DNA of 64,000 bases. Origin: Monosporascus cannonballus. Lineage: Eukaryota > Ascomycota > Sordariomycetes > Xylariales. The notes under the pieces were generated by a model. It saw only the letters and a program-made list of their open reading frames with translations, did not search any database and was not told the origin of the DNA. The translations under genes were made by a program, and so were the position numbers. Positions 26,650 to 38,899 of the stretch are shown in pieces. The first letter of the stretch is position 1, and every line of letters begins with the position of its first letter. The stretch is taken from assembly GCA_004154925.1 (NCBI GenBank), contig QJNS01000231.1, positions 1 through 64,000 on the forward strand, given 5' to 3'.

Positions 26650-28051
26650 CCGCTGCCGGTGGCGCGTTTTCGGTATTACCACCATAATTTCTAATCGCGA
26701 AAAACGTTAAGTTCTATTACGAAATTACGAAACGACAGTTACGGATGTCTAGGTCTATGGCGTTATTAGGATATATAATAAAAAGGACGGCTTAAAGCTA
26801 GGGCAGGGCTCCTGACGCAATCCATACGTTATTTAGCAACAGCTTTAGCAACTCGAGAGCTGCTGAAGCTGAAATAGGGGATTTTCAATATGCTGAATGA
26901 ACATGATTCGTCCAAACCTGCCAAGAAGATTTAGCCATTTTCAGCAGAAAAAAGTGGAAATGCTGGTTCTGAACGACACGAACGGTTTGCTGATTCTGAT
27001 TCTGATTCCCCACAAGTCGGTGGTGCTGAAAGTTCCCGAACTGACCCCTAGCTTAGAGGGTGCTGGAAGTACTACCTATTACCGTCTTTTTGACTTACAA
27101 TTTATGGGGATACACGGACCACTACAAGATTCCCCGGAATTCCGAAAGAATTAACTGGTGCGCTTAGAGTTAAACTTACCGATATTTATTGATAATGTTG
27201 ATAATCAAGGATCCTACGGATTCTAGCTGGCGCCCGCAAATAGGTGGTATATGTAGCCCCATAAACCCGTAGGCTAAAAAGCGCGGTACATTGCATGCTT
27301 ACCTGGATTCCTAGAAAGAGATATGTTAAACCTAAGGCCCCACACAGATATGCAATGTGGCTTCGGTCATTGCTCAACTGACGTAGAGGCAGTGGGCAAG
27401 CTGGCTTATGTCTGGTTTTGACGAGCAATGTAATAATGGTCGAGTTTGACTTTCGAGTCACGGGCGAGAGTGTACAGCAGGTTTAGGCAAACCGCCAATA
27501 AGATCGACCTATGGGTGAGGATATGCAAGCGCCCAAATTCGGTTGAGTATAATCGAGGGTTCTGGCGTAAAGCTTCTTGCTATAAGGACAAACATCCACC
27601 CGTCTTAGTCGTATAACCTTTCGTGACGGGGTCAACATATTCGCCTTCGTATTTCTGTTTTTACACTCCAAATCTACTTTTAGACATAACTCCCCCGGAA
27701 TGGGAAACGGCGACGACGGTGTCCTGGTCTCATCGTCGCGACGGTTTGAGAAGTGAAAGTTAGAAGCGACCGGATTCAAGCAAAAAACTGATATGTCTAA
27801 CCGTATTTGGGGGGTTCCATGGGGCCTCCATGGAGGCCCCCAAATCTGGTAAGGGCTGGCTTACAGTTATGTATCTCGATCGAACCCAGCAGAGGACGTG
27901 GCAGGGTCCCCCGCAACTGTAGATTCCCCAACTATGGAGCTGGGAGAATTTACCGTTGAATATCATTGTAGCTCTCATGGAAACCTACGGCTTTAGTCGC
28001 CGGTAAGAGAAGGAGTCAGATGACCTACATGGTTCGTAGGAGGGGTGAGAG
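26650..28051. other. normal-GC stretch without a recognisable gene
   Basis: Open frames of 70-98 codons occur on both strands, but none has a recognisable domain. A perfect 20-bp palindrome lies at 27821-27840. TGATTC is repeated three times at about 26991-27008. The stretch ends at the proposed left end of the hAT-like element. Confidence 0.55.
27808..27844. repeat. palindrome (potential hairpin)
   Basis: GGGGCCTCCATGGAGGCCCC at 27821-27840 is a perfect 20-bp palindrome. It sits in a longer imperfect one in which GGGGGGTTCCAT on the left faces the GGAGGCCCCC arm on the right. Nothing recognisable is encoded here. Confidence 0.8.
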
Positions 28052-28078
28052 TAGGGTGAGGGAGAAACCACCTACTGA

Positions 28079-28235
28079 AAATTACCCACGGCCCACGGGT
28101 ACCCGCGGGTAATGCCAAGAACCCATGAGTGACTCATAGGTCCTTGGCGCAAGTCAGAATTACCCGCGGGTACCCAATAGGTCCTTGGCAGTATCCGCAA
28201 GTACCTAATAGGTAATGCCAAGGACCTATTAAGTA
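28079..28235. repeat. left subterminal repeat cluster of the hAT-like element
   Basis: Repeated short palindromic motifs occur in both orientations: CCACGGGTACCCGCGGGTAA, ACCCGCGGGTACCC, TAGGTCCTTGGC, GCCAAGGACCTA. They are unmutated by RIP, unlike the neighbouring AT-rich interior. The same motifs recur at 43010-43095. Confidence 0.75.
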
Positions 28236-29646
28236 CTTACGATTACTCATCAGCAAAATACGTAAATTTCAGACTTACTAAAGAAAAAATAAGAAAATAA
28301 TAGGAAATAATTATTATATTATAAAAACAATATATATTTTTTAAGCAAAATAAAAAATACCCTAAATTGAATTTATTCCTAAAAATAATTTAAAATAATT
28401 TAAAATAATTATTATATAAAATAAATTAAGTTTATTATAATTATTTGCTTTTATAAGCTTAATTTAATAACAAAAAAAGGGAAAATTATTTACGTTACGG
28501 CTGGCAAATTAATGCTATAACCGCTTTTAACTTAAATTATTTTTAACTTTTTTACGGAAAACTTTTACTTATATAAAACCTAGGATTCGTATTACCAAAT
28601 ACGGCAAAAATAACTTTAATACAAACGTAATTAATAATGCCAATTTTTTTAAAAGGTCTTATTTAATAAGTTTTTCAAAACGTTTTTTATACCTTTAATT
28701 AATACGTTAATTTCAAATTCCGATTAATCCTTGTTGTTTTTACATATTTAAAATTATTTTTACTCAAATCCTTTAATATAATTAAAATTTTATCCCATAA
28801 TTTCCAGTAATATACCTATAATAAAAAAAGGTTCGAACGTTAAGGGCGAACCTTAGAAATAAGGCCGCAGGATTTCGTATCGAAATAACGTATAAAATAA
28901 TCCTTTTTGGCCTTATTGCGCTAAATAATAAAGCCGGTAACCTATGGTAATAAAATATTGCATAATTTTAAATCAACCGGATATTTGCTTATATATATTA
29001 TAAAATATAATTAAATTATTTTAAAATTATTTGAAAATAATTATTTAATATATTTATTTATAGCGTTAAGCTTTAATATAACTAAGCGGACAAATTCTTT
29101 TTCCAGTTTCGAATTTGTCCAAATCGAAAACCGCGGTAATTTTTATAAGGTTTATTTCTTTTTTTCATAATAATAAACGAAAATATTTTTTAGGTAAAAA
29201 TATCGTAAAATCTATAACGGCTTAAATAATATAATAAAAGGCCTTTTTCGTAAATAAAAGGTATTTTGGGTAATTATCGAAAATTTTACCCGAAGCCGAA
29301 ATATTTTTACAAATAAAATTTTTTAATTTTTAAAAGTATGCGAGAATTATTTTTGTACAAATATAATTTGAAGTACAAATCGTTTATAATATTATATTAT
29401 TTTAAATATTAAACGATAAACAATTTATTTTTATTTTTAAAATTAAAAAAATAAAAAAATTAACAAATAATCGAGATTTAGAGAACGAAATATAAAAATA
29501 ATTTCTTTAATATCTTGAACCTTAATATTAACGTTAAAGTTATTTTAATTTATAAAGGCGTTATTAGTTAAAAATAATTAAAATATATAACGAAATTATA
29601 TTAAAAATCCGCAATCTTATTAGTACCAAATTTGGCAGCTTTAACG

Positions 29647-30061
29647 TATTATGGCCCAACAAGCCACGGTCTCCCGAAACGGTCTGTTATAACTCAACCA
29701 TAACTGCGCGGTAGGGCAGGTTACGTAATGGATCACCAACTTCCTGGTGGTAAGCCAGTGAGCCGGATTATTAATTTGTTAGTGGTAAGCTAATAAGCCG
29801 GATTATTAATTCGTTAATAATAAACTAATAAGCAAAGATAAGATATATACGTTCGTTACTTCTATAATTTAAATAATTTCGGTTTATAATATTTATTAAT
29901 ATTAATCGTTTATAATTATAATATCGTTATTTAAGGAATTGTTGGTATTACGAAATATAATATAATTATTATATTTATGATTTAAATTTTTATAATATTT
30001 TTAGTAATATAAATTCGTACGATTAATGTCTAATAATTAATTAAATATTTTAGCCGTTATA
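29647..30061 (+). repeat. family A LTR (copy 2, 5' LTR)
   Basis: It is 415 bp, 27 bp longer than the LTRs of copy 1. Its first ~120 bp (GGCCCAACAAGCCACGGTCT onward) are much less mutated than the rest. It ends CCGTTATA (CCGTCACA in its partner). Confidence 0.9.
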
Positions 30062-33000
30062 CGTTATAAGTCTTTATTTAATAATACCGTCAAACTTTAA
30101 ATAATACCGATTAACGTTATATTTATTAATAAACAGTCCGAATAGCCCATTTATAAAATCCTTAATTATTCGGATATTAAAATAAAATCGGAAAAAAAAA
30201 CTTTTTTTTTCCTAAAGAAGTTTTTCGACGACTGGATATTATAAACGAACGTATTTTTTAACTTAAAAAAGAGAACAATAATCTTACGATATTTTTTTAA
30301 GCTGTTTATAAGAAATTTAAGGAAAAGAAAAACTCCCGAAATTAAAAACCCTATTTATATAAGTTAAACTATTTAATTAAATTTTATTAAAAAATTTGAA
30401 AAAGTTTTTAAATTTCCTAAATTACAACTTTTTAATAGAATTTAAATTAAGTTATAACTATTTTTAACTTAATACTAAGTATATTTCGAGTATTTTTTTA
30501 TTCGATTTATTATGCTTATTATACTAGTTAAATTCGTAATCGGACGATTTACCAGGAATACGGTTATTTGATTTAAGCCCGTTATAAAAAAGTACGTTAC
30601 CTTATTAATTATAAAACGAAAACTAAAAATAATACGAATTTATAATAATTACAAATAATTTAAATAAATATTAATAAATATTTTCGGAATAATAAATAAA
30701 AGAATAAAGGCTAAAATATAAATCTAATAATTACGATAAAATGGATTAATATCTCGTTACGGCACTACGTTAATTTAATTAGCCGTTAAGTTAAATTAAG
30801 GACAAAAAATATTAATAATTAAGTTTTTCGACGGTTTAAAAAAGGAAATATAAAAAAGGTTTTTTTTTAATTTAATAGGCCTAATTATTTGTTAAATTAT
30901 ATCGTTATAATAATTAAAATTAACGATCGATAATACGCATAACGTATTAAAAGCATGAAAAAAATAATAAACCCCGATATATAATTAATATTAGCGTTTT
31001 TTAACGTGATAACATTTTATACGGCATAAAATCAAAACTTATAGAATTAAAAGTTATTTATAAAAAAATTAGAATTAAATGAAATATTATAAATATAACA
31101 AAATGGGATATAAAGTATTATAATATGAAATATTTAAAAACCAGTACCTGAAAAATAATCCAAAAAGAACCAAAAAACCGAAAATAAATTTATTAATATA
31201 ATTTACCTTAAATATATACCAGGTCCCCCATAACAAAAGATTTAATAAGGAATACCAAAAGCCAGAAAGTTAATTTAACAAATATCGTAAGTATAATAAA
31301 AAACATTATAGGGATAATTACGCAAATATTAAAATTAAACAGAAAAGATTTATTCCGGAACCTTTGATCGATATTGCAAAATGCATGCCATATATTGTCG
31401 ACGACGAGAATATTTCGATTATAAAAAATAAAAATAACATATTTACGAACGAATTACCTATATATATTATAAGGGATTCGATTTTCTAAACCGTACCGTA
31501 AATAATAAAAACGATAAATAATAATATTGACATTTTTAAACTATAGCCCCAGAAAATATCCAACAGTTGGCCGAAATAAAAAACTGGCCCGAAGAAAAGT
31601 AATATCCGCAAAAAAACCTCTTTTGTTATTATGGATAATATAATTATTAAACGGAAAAGAAATTAATTTAACGTATCATAAAAAGATATTACTAAACCGT
31701 TATTACGGATTTCTATTTTTAATTAATATTTATTATAAATCCTTAAACAAAAGGTTATTAAAAAGAAATACGTCGGTTTATGGAAAATCATTAAAATAAT
31801 AATTAAAATGATGTATAATAAGATATAATTGCAAATATACGAAAATAAAATACTGAATAAAAAAGATTATAGCAAAATTAAGAATAATTAATAAATTTGA
31901 AGAAATAATATGCCGGCAATAATAACAAATATAATATCTTGATATATTAAACAAAAAAACGCAAATAAAATTTGACAAATTCGAATAAAAGTTAAAAAAA
32001 AGATTATTTAAAAAAGAATTGCAAAATAACGCAACTCAAAAAAATTAAAAAGAATTCCTAAAAAAGGGTATAAACGCGATAATAAAAAACGTTAATAATT
32101 TTATTACTTTAAATATACGAATTAGAATATATTTTTATATTATAATAATAAATTACGGAGTTTTAAACGGAAATTATTTTATATCAAATATGGTTAATAA
32201 ATGTAAATTAATATAGAAACATAAGTTAAAACTTCATATAATAACGAATACCGAAAGTTAAGAATTTGCTTATAATCACCGAAAAATTATATGCGAAATA
32301 AATTATTTCGAGATTCTTATTTAAAGATAATATTAAATAATTAATTTCGATATCCTTTATTTGGAAATTACGATATAATCTTAAGATTATTATAAATATA
32401 TTAATACAGAATTTTAATTAACGGAAAAATTAATTATGTAAAGTTTATTTTATTTTCTATTAAAAACGAAAAAAAATTAAAATCTTAATATTCGATCGAT
32501 ATTAACGATAAATGCAGATAAAAGAATATGATAAAAATCTTATTACCTAAAAGTATAAAATATAAGAAAAAAACAAGCATTAAAGAAAAATACGACGTAT
32601 TATTATTATTATTAAAACGAAATTAAAATAATTAAATAACGATTTAAAATAAGAATAATAATTACGAAAGTGAGAAATTTAATTAATATATAATTATAAT
32701 ATTATAAATATAAGTAATATTTTAAAAACAAGCTTATTACGAAATTATTAAAATATAATAAATAAAATTATGAGGTAGATTTTAAGGAAGGAATTTTAAT
32801 AAAAATAAGTTTTATATTTTTAAAGAATACCTAAAAGATCGGCTATAAAAAGGATAAATTCGATTTTCGAAATTATTAATAAAATGCCTTATATTGTTCG
32901 TATTTTAAAAAAATAAAAAGTTACGATTTATAATTAATTATTAATAATTAAACGATGTTACTATTAAGGTTAAATATTATTACCCTTAAGTACGGAAATA

Positions 33001-33079
33001 TAAAATCGATATTATAGAACTAAATAATTTATAATATTTGAATTTAAAAATGGATGTAACCTAATTAAAATTAAGGAAA

Positions 33080-33890
33080 AATACGAATAAAATATACCGT
33101 TTAAAATAAAATACAAGTTTTTCGAATATTTAATTACGTTAATAAAATTTATAAACGTATTAGTAATTTTTTAAAGGATAATAAATTATGTATTACGAAA
33201 ATGTTTTAATATTTTAGTTATTTTCTATCTCGACGATATGTTTATTTTTTTAAAAAATAGCAACAGTATATGTAAGATACGTTTATAAAGTTTTTTAAGT
33301 TTTACAAAACGTAAAATTATATTTAAAGCAAAAAAATTATTTTTATAAACAGGAAATAAAATATCTGGAATATATATTATTACCTTGAGATATATTAAGA
33401 TAAACTATAAGAAAATCGTTATAACTATAAAATAATAGATATTAACGACGGTTAAGAAAATATAGGTATTTTTTAAATTCGTTAATTATTATAAAAGGTT
33501 TATTCGAAACTTTAGTACAATAATTATATCCCTAATAAACCTTATAAAAAAGAATTTAAAAAATACCAAATACGGAAAAAGCATTTCAAAATATTAAAAA
33601 TATAATTATTAACAAATTAGTATTAATTTTACGATTTAAACTACCTTATTAAGCTAAAAACCGATATTTCGGATTATGCGTTAAATATAATAATCAGATA
33701 ATAAAATAATTAAGGCAAATTATATCCTATTATATATTTTTCGTATAACTTAAAAGGAACCAAACTTAATTACGGTATTTCAAATAAGGAATTTATGGTT
33801 GTTATTATGGCATTTCAATAATTTAGGTATTTTTTAAAAGAAAACTTATATTAAGTTAAGGTTTATATGGATTATTAAACCTTTATCCGA
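33080..33890 (+). pseudogene. decayed reverse transcriptase / RNase H of family A copy 2
   Basis: The plus-strand frame reads RIINYVLRKCFNILVIFYLD followed by DMFIF around 33180-33260. This keeps the catalytic YLDD pair of gypsy reverse transcriptase. KLYLKQKNYFYKQEIKYLEY (canonical C-F-x-x-x-E-V-x-F-L-G) comes next, then the connection block RYFLNSLIIIKGLF, equivalent to SFLGFxNFYRRF. The RNase H start reads LKNRYFGLC, and a KEFMVVIMAF-like stretch near 33790 corresponds to KELLAIV. Stop codons interrupt the frame repeatedly. Confidence 0.85.
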
Positions 33891-34429
33891 TTTATTACGA
33901 TTAGAGAATTTATAGAATAATAATTAAAATATATTAAAAAATTAACTAATTTCGATTTTATTATAATTTATAAAAAAGGCTTAAAAATAACAAAGTATAC
34001 GCTTTAAATAAACGATTAAACCTTTAAAAAATGAATAAAAGATAATTATGTAATTTTCGATATATATCAGAAGATTTAGCAATATAATAATAATTTTTAA
34101 AAAAATTAAACAACAAATAAAATATAAGTTTTAAAAGAATATCAAAAGGATTTAATACGAGAAATATACGAATATTAATTATATAAATATTCAGAAATTT
34201 ATAAAAGCTTAAAACAATTCTAACGTATATATTTTTTTTTCCTAAAATAAAATTAACGGTATAAAAAGTTATACGGTAATACGATATTGGCCTTAAAGCA
34301 AAGATTTACCGATATAAATTATATGGAAGATTGTAGCTATTATTAATTATAAAACGATCATAATATTTAATTATATTTAACGTTATTATTAAATATTTTA
34401 TATTAAAAAATTTAATTACGAAAATATAT

Positions 34430-34650
34430 TACGATAGTATTTTCGTAATCGTTAATCGATTTAGAAAGTTTTCTTACATTTTATTATATTATAAGGATAT
34501 AAACGTTAAAAACATACTATATACTTTTTTTAGAAATATTTTTAATATATTTAAATTATTAATGGAAATTACTTTTAATAAAGAATCGATATTTGTATCT
34601 AAGTTTTGGTAAGGCTTAATAACATAGATCGGCTTAAATTATAAGTTATT
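34430..34650 (+). pseudogene. decayed integrase core of family A copy 2
   Basis: The plus strand encodes YYDSIFVIVNRFRKFSYILL near 34430, which is the canonical YDSILVVVDRFTKMAHF block with the first catalytic Asp turned into Asn. MEITFNKESIFVSKFW follows at about 34560, where the family has EIVSDRGSxFxSxFW with the second catalytic Asp. Both catalytic Asp positions therefore read Asn, the change RIP produces on the complementary strand. The integrase would have inserted the element DNA. Confidence 0.85.
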
Positions 34651-35249
34651 TAACGTCTTTAAATATTGAATAAATAAATAAACAAAACAAATAAAGTAAA
34701 CTTTAAAAATTTATTTACAATATTATATTAATTATAAATAAAATAATTAAGTTAAAATATTACTTATCGCATAATTACCTTATAATATTAATTATTACGA
34801 AAATATTAAAATAATACTTACGAACGTATATTTTAATTTTATCCCAGAAATTTACACAAAGAAATACGTAATAACAGTTTAATTAATATTAAAGCAAGTT
34901 TTATGTTAAAATAATTACGATAATTATATTAGGAAATAAAAATAAAATTAGAATTTGTACGAAATTAAATAAGCAAATATTATAATTAAAAATAATTAAA
35001 AAAAATTAACTTTTAAAAAACGGGAAACAGTTTTCCTTATTACCAAAAACATTTAAATAAAACGACTTAATAAAAAACTCGATTTTAAATATATCGATTT
35101 GTATAAAATTACCAAGAAAATTTCAGAAAATAATTATTAATTAGAATTGTTATTAAAAGTTAAATTCTATTTAATTTTTTATATTCTTTATTCGAATTAA
35201 CAGCGGATATAATGAAGATATATATGTCATAAAACGATATGGAGATAAA

Positions 35250-35400
35250 AAACAAGTAAATATATAAAATGGAGAAAATTTCGATATATAAAAATCAAAC
35301 GAATTTACCGAGTACCTAATTAAATAAAAAAAGTACCTAAATTTCGAAAATATTTGAAAACCTGCCAAAAACCTTATTAATATCTAACGTTTATTAAAGA
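35250..35400 (+). pseudogene. decayed chromodomain at the integrase C terminus
   Basis: The frame reads KSNEFTEYLIK, stop, KKYLNFENI, stop, KPAKNLINI. This is the chromodomain pattern YLVKWKGYPDSENTWEPxENL with tryptophans turned into stops. In chromoviruses this domain recognises methylated histone H3 and steers insertion to heterochromatin. That would fit family-A copies sitting inside other transposons. Confidence 0.8.
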
Positions 35401-35808
35401 ACTTTTACCAGTAACAACGGAGCCACCCAAAATAATAATATTCCAATTTACCAAATCTAAAAAAGGAAATCCTTGGTTTATTATATTTCAATTAATAACG
35501 TTTACGTTATCTAAAGCCTAAACCTTAATTATAAATTTTAACTTTAATTACACAAAGTTATTAAAATGATTTAAAGATTAAAAAGTATAATTAATAAGTT
35601 TCGTGCCCTGAGATTAATGGTATTAGCGTTAATAACGTATATGAAAAAAACGCGCAAAATTTTCGGACAAAACTTTTCGGCTGTTAGCTTTTTTTAATTT
35701 TTTCGATTCCGCGATATAACGGTTAATTATAAAAACAGAGATTCTTATTCCGTTATACGAACGGCCTTAACATATATATTCCTTATAACGAAAAATCCCG
35801 TTGATTAT

Positions 35809-36066
35809 TTGGTAATTAAGTTATCGAACAAAATAAAAAAACAAAATATCGCATTAAAACCTTTAAGGTTAATTAAATTAACCAGGGCAAATTATTATTT
35901 AAATTTGCAAGAACGACATTTAGACATACCGGAAAACATATTAAATACATACAGAAGGGCTTACCAAAAAGAAAAAGGAAATCTTAAAAGCAAAATTTAT
36001 AAAAGGGAAAAATCGTATTATAGCCTAATAAACTACGGTTTCCAGAAACGGTCTGTTATAATCTAA
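35809..36066 (+). pseudogene. short surviving open frame at the 3' end of family A copy 2
   Basis: An 85-codon, lysine-rich open frame begins after the chromodomain and runs into the 3' LTR. A homologous stretch lies in inverted orientation at about 6830-6960 in copy 1 (shared AACGAAAAACCCCGTTTATT-like sequence). It is probably the tail of the pol polyprotein rather than an independent gene. Confidence 0.4.
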
Positions 36067-36430
36067 CCATAACTGCGCGGTAAGGCAGGTTACGTAATAG
36101 ATTACCAATTTACTGGTGGTAAGCCAGTAAGCCGGATTACTAATTTGTTAATAATAAATTAATAAACCGGATTATTAATTCGTTAATAGTAAGTTAATAA
36201 GCAACAATAAGATATATATATTCGTTATTTCTATAATTTAAATAATTTCGGTTTATAATACTTATTAAGATTAATCGTTTGTAATTATAATATCGTTACC
36301 TAAGGTACTTTTGGTATTACGAGACGTAATACGATTAATATATTTATTGCTTAGATTTCTACGATACTCCTATTAACATAAACCCGTACGACTAAGGTTT
36401 AATAATTGGTTAAACCCCTTAGCCGTCACA
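36016..36430 (+). repeat. family A LTR (copy 2, 3' LTR)
   Basis: It is 415 bp and matches 29647-30061 through transitions. It ends CCTTAGCCGTCACA-like and is followed by the TSD TAACG. Confidence 0.9.
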
Positions 36431-38899
36431 TAACGTAACGCGTATATAAAAATTCATTATTAGTTTCTGTAGAAATATTTAATAAAATATTTTTATTCTA
36501 AACCGGTAAAAAACATTAAAAATATTAATAAAATAATCCAAAAAGTTAAGGCAAAAAATTACCTATCGAATTATTATATAAAGTTCTTTAATCTAAGGTA
36601 TAATAAGATTTTTCGATAATTAAAATGCTAAATTATTTAAATAATTAATAATGGATTTATATCGATTATTACTAACGATATTATTATTATAATAAAGTAT
36701 TTGGGTTATTTTATTATTAATATTAATATTTGCCTTATAGTTATTATTTGGTATTATAAATATATTTTTGGCCTTAGTTTATTTATTATAATTTAATTAA
36801 GGTATTATTATTTTGCCCGGTTATTAATAATTAATAAGATACTAAAATAATTATAAAATAATACTTGTTAATAAATATTAATTTTTTGTTTCATAATTAT
36901 GCTTTATACCGTTTATTTCGTAGGAATTGTATATAAATTTCAACGTTTTTAATTATCCAATTTGTGCTTAATTTATTATTTTATGTTATAACGAATTTTT
37001 TTCGATATTATTTTATTTTGCCGAAATATTAGCTTTTCGTGTCTAAGCCTTCTTGGTATATAAATTTTAAAATAATAATATATCGTATTTTTAATGCTTG
37101 AGTAAAGGGGGTATTAGGAAATTAAAAGATAAAAATCCTAAATACGATTATTTTAGGATTATTTTAAAAATTAGATAGCGGTAATTAAAAATAACGTATT
37201 ATAATAAGGTAAAGTAGAAGAATTTCATTAGGCTGGAAATAAAAAGAACTAAGTAATTAAATGAAAAAAATAAAATGGAAACTTATTTTAAATACAAAAT
37301 TTTAGCTAAGTAAAAATATATATAAAATATACCGAACTTAAAAACGTATTAATAAAGAATTTTGCATTTACAAAATTTAAAATAGATTTTATCTAATGAA
37401 ATAATATTAATTACCTTTTTAATATCTCTTAAAATAAATATTTGAAATAAAAATAATTAAAATAATTTATAAAATACATATTATTTTTTTAATTTCCTTA
37501 AAACCTTAATAACCGTCCTTAAAATAATTTCATTTCAATAGAATCAAATCTTCCGAACAATATAAATATCTTTTACTTAAAGCATTATTCACTTATTATA
37601 AATATCGCAAAAATTATTACTTTAAAATAAAAAAAAACTATTTTTTTATAATTTCTTGAAATATTTCCAAAATAAACGACTTTATCCGCGTAAATTAGAA
37701 TAATATATTTATAAGTACTTTACGAACGATACGTTAAAATAATGCTTTTCCGACAATTAAGCGGGTATTTTCCTAGTATTTCCGAATTTCGCGGAATATA
37801 TTTACTGGAAAATATTAATAATAAAATAATTATATAATAATCCAACTTGTATATTTACTATCAGGTTTCCGTTTATAACACCGAACTTTACGCGTAAATG
37901 CTTTTAGCTAAAGTTTAATCGGCTTACTTAACGTATTTTTGGCGGCTTTGAAAATAAAGCTAATTAATAGTATTGGCTTACTTAATACCGTACGTCAAAT
38001 AGGCATATATTTAATAAATATAAGTAACGGGAGAAAATTAAAAATAAAATTATTAGAATTTTAGATAAATTCGTTTTAAATATTGTTAATTCGTAAAGCA
38101 TTTTCAGCATTACCTAAAACGGGTAATTCTATAATTACATTATTTCAGTAATATTAAGTTCGAATTAAAATAAAAGGATAAATAACTTTATTATAAAAGT
38201 TTAATAAAAAGAAAAAATAAATAACGTCCGAAAAAGTTAATACTTAAGTTTAAGACTTTATATCGCCAATTATTTACGTAATTTCTATTATTTTTTTATT
38301 TTCGTTAATTATCCGTTTACTGTAAAAACTCTTTTTATTATAGTTTTAATCGAATTTATTAAAATGCCGAAATAATATTACAGATTTTCGAGGATTTTGG
38401 CTTTGACGATAATAATTTCGATAATAATAAATTGTCATAAAACAGGCTTTAAAAAATAACAATTTTAATTAGGATAATAATTTAAAAAATATTGCTATTA
38501 ATAATCAAAATAATAACGAAATACCTAGCAAAAATTATCTACTACAAAACGACGGTAAAAATTACTAGAGTTAAAGATAGATTAAAATAAATTCGAATTA
38601 AAAATAAGATATTTAAAAGCCAAATTCGGAACCTAACTATTTATAATTTAACTAATAATTACCGAACGAAAAACAATTTAACTTACCGAGATTACTCAGC
38701 TAAAAAAACTGCTTTATTACGCCAAACTATTCGAGCCGATCTTAAGTTCAAATACAACGAAAAATCGATTTTCTTATTATTAACTGGGAATATTACGAAT
38801 ATTAAAAACGTTAATACGAGAATTAAGTAATTGAGTTCTAATAGCAATTATAGTGTTAAAAAGTTTTAATAATAAACATAACGAAAATCTATTAAACGA

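Larger units (their letters stand above)
23840..26650 (-). mobile_element. RIP-mutated PIF/Harbinger-type DNA transposon relic
   Basis: An AT-rich block holds a degenerate Harbinger transposase on the minus strand (25480-26200) and a second decayed frame on the plus strand (24300-25150). PIF/Harbinger elements typically carry such a second gene. Terminal repeats and the 3-bp target duplication were not identified, so the limits are taken from the change in base composition. CCTATACAAAATC (23843) and CCCATACAAAAT (25318) resemble the subterminal motif of element P1. Confidence 0.6.
29647..36430 (+). mobile_element. Ty3/gypsy chromovirus, family A copy 2 (complete, RIP-mutated)
   Basis: Two 415-bp LTRs (29647-30061 and 36016-36430) are flanked by an identical TAACG duplication (29642-29646 and 36431-36435), giving a 6784-bp element in the opposite orientation to copy 1. 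A purine-rich tract (AAAAGGGAAAAA) precedes the right LTR at about 36001-36012, as expected for a 3' LTR on the plus strand. The plus strand carries, in order, a gag/protease-like region, reverse transcriptase/RNase H (33080-33890), integrase (34430-34650) and a chromodomain (35250-35400). That order defines chromoviruses. All frames hold many stops. Confidence 0.9.

Noticed and set aside
23593..26883. 14-bp direct repeat CTGCTGAAGCTGAA at 23593-23606 and 26870-26883 as a target duplication of the Harbinger block
   Set aside because: It is too long for a Harbinger duplication (3 bp) and does not sit at the composition borders; it is probably chance or a shared simple motif.
28079..28235. CRISPR-like or telomere-like array
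   Set aside because: The motifs are short, occur in both orientations with irregular spacing, and mirror the opposite end of the same element, which fits hAT subterminal repeats.
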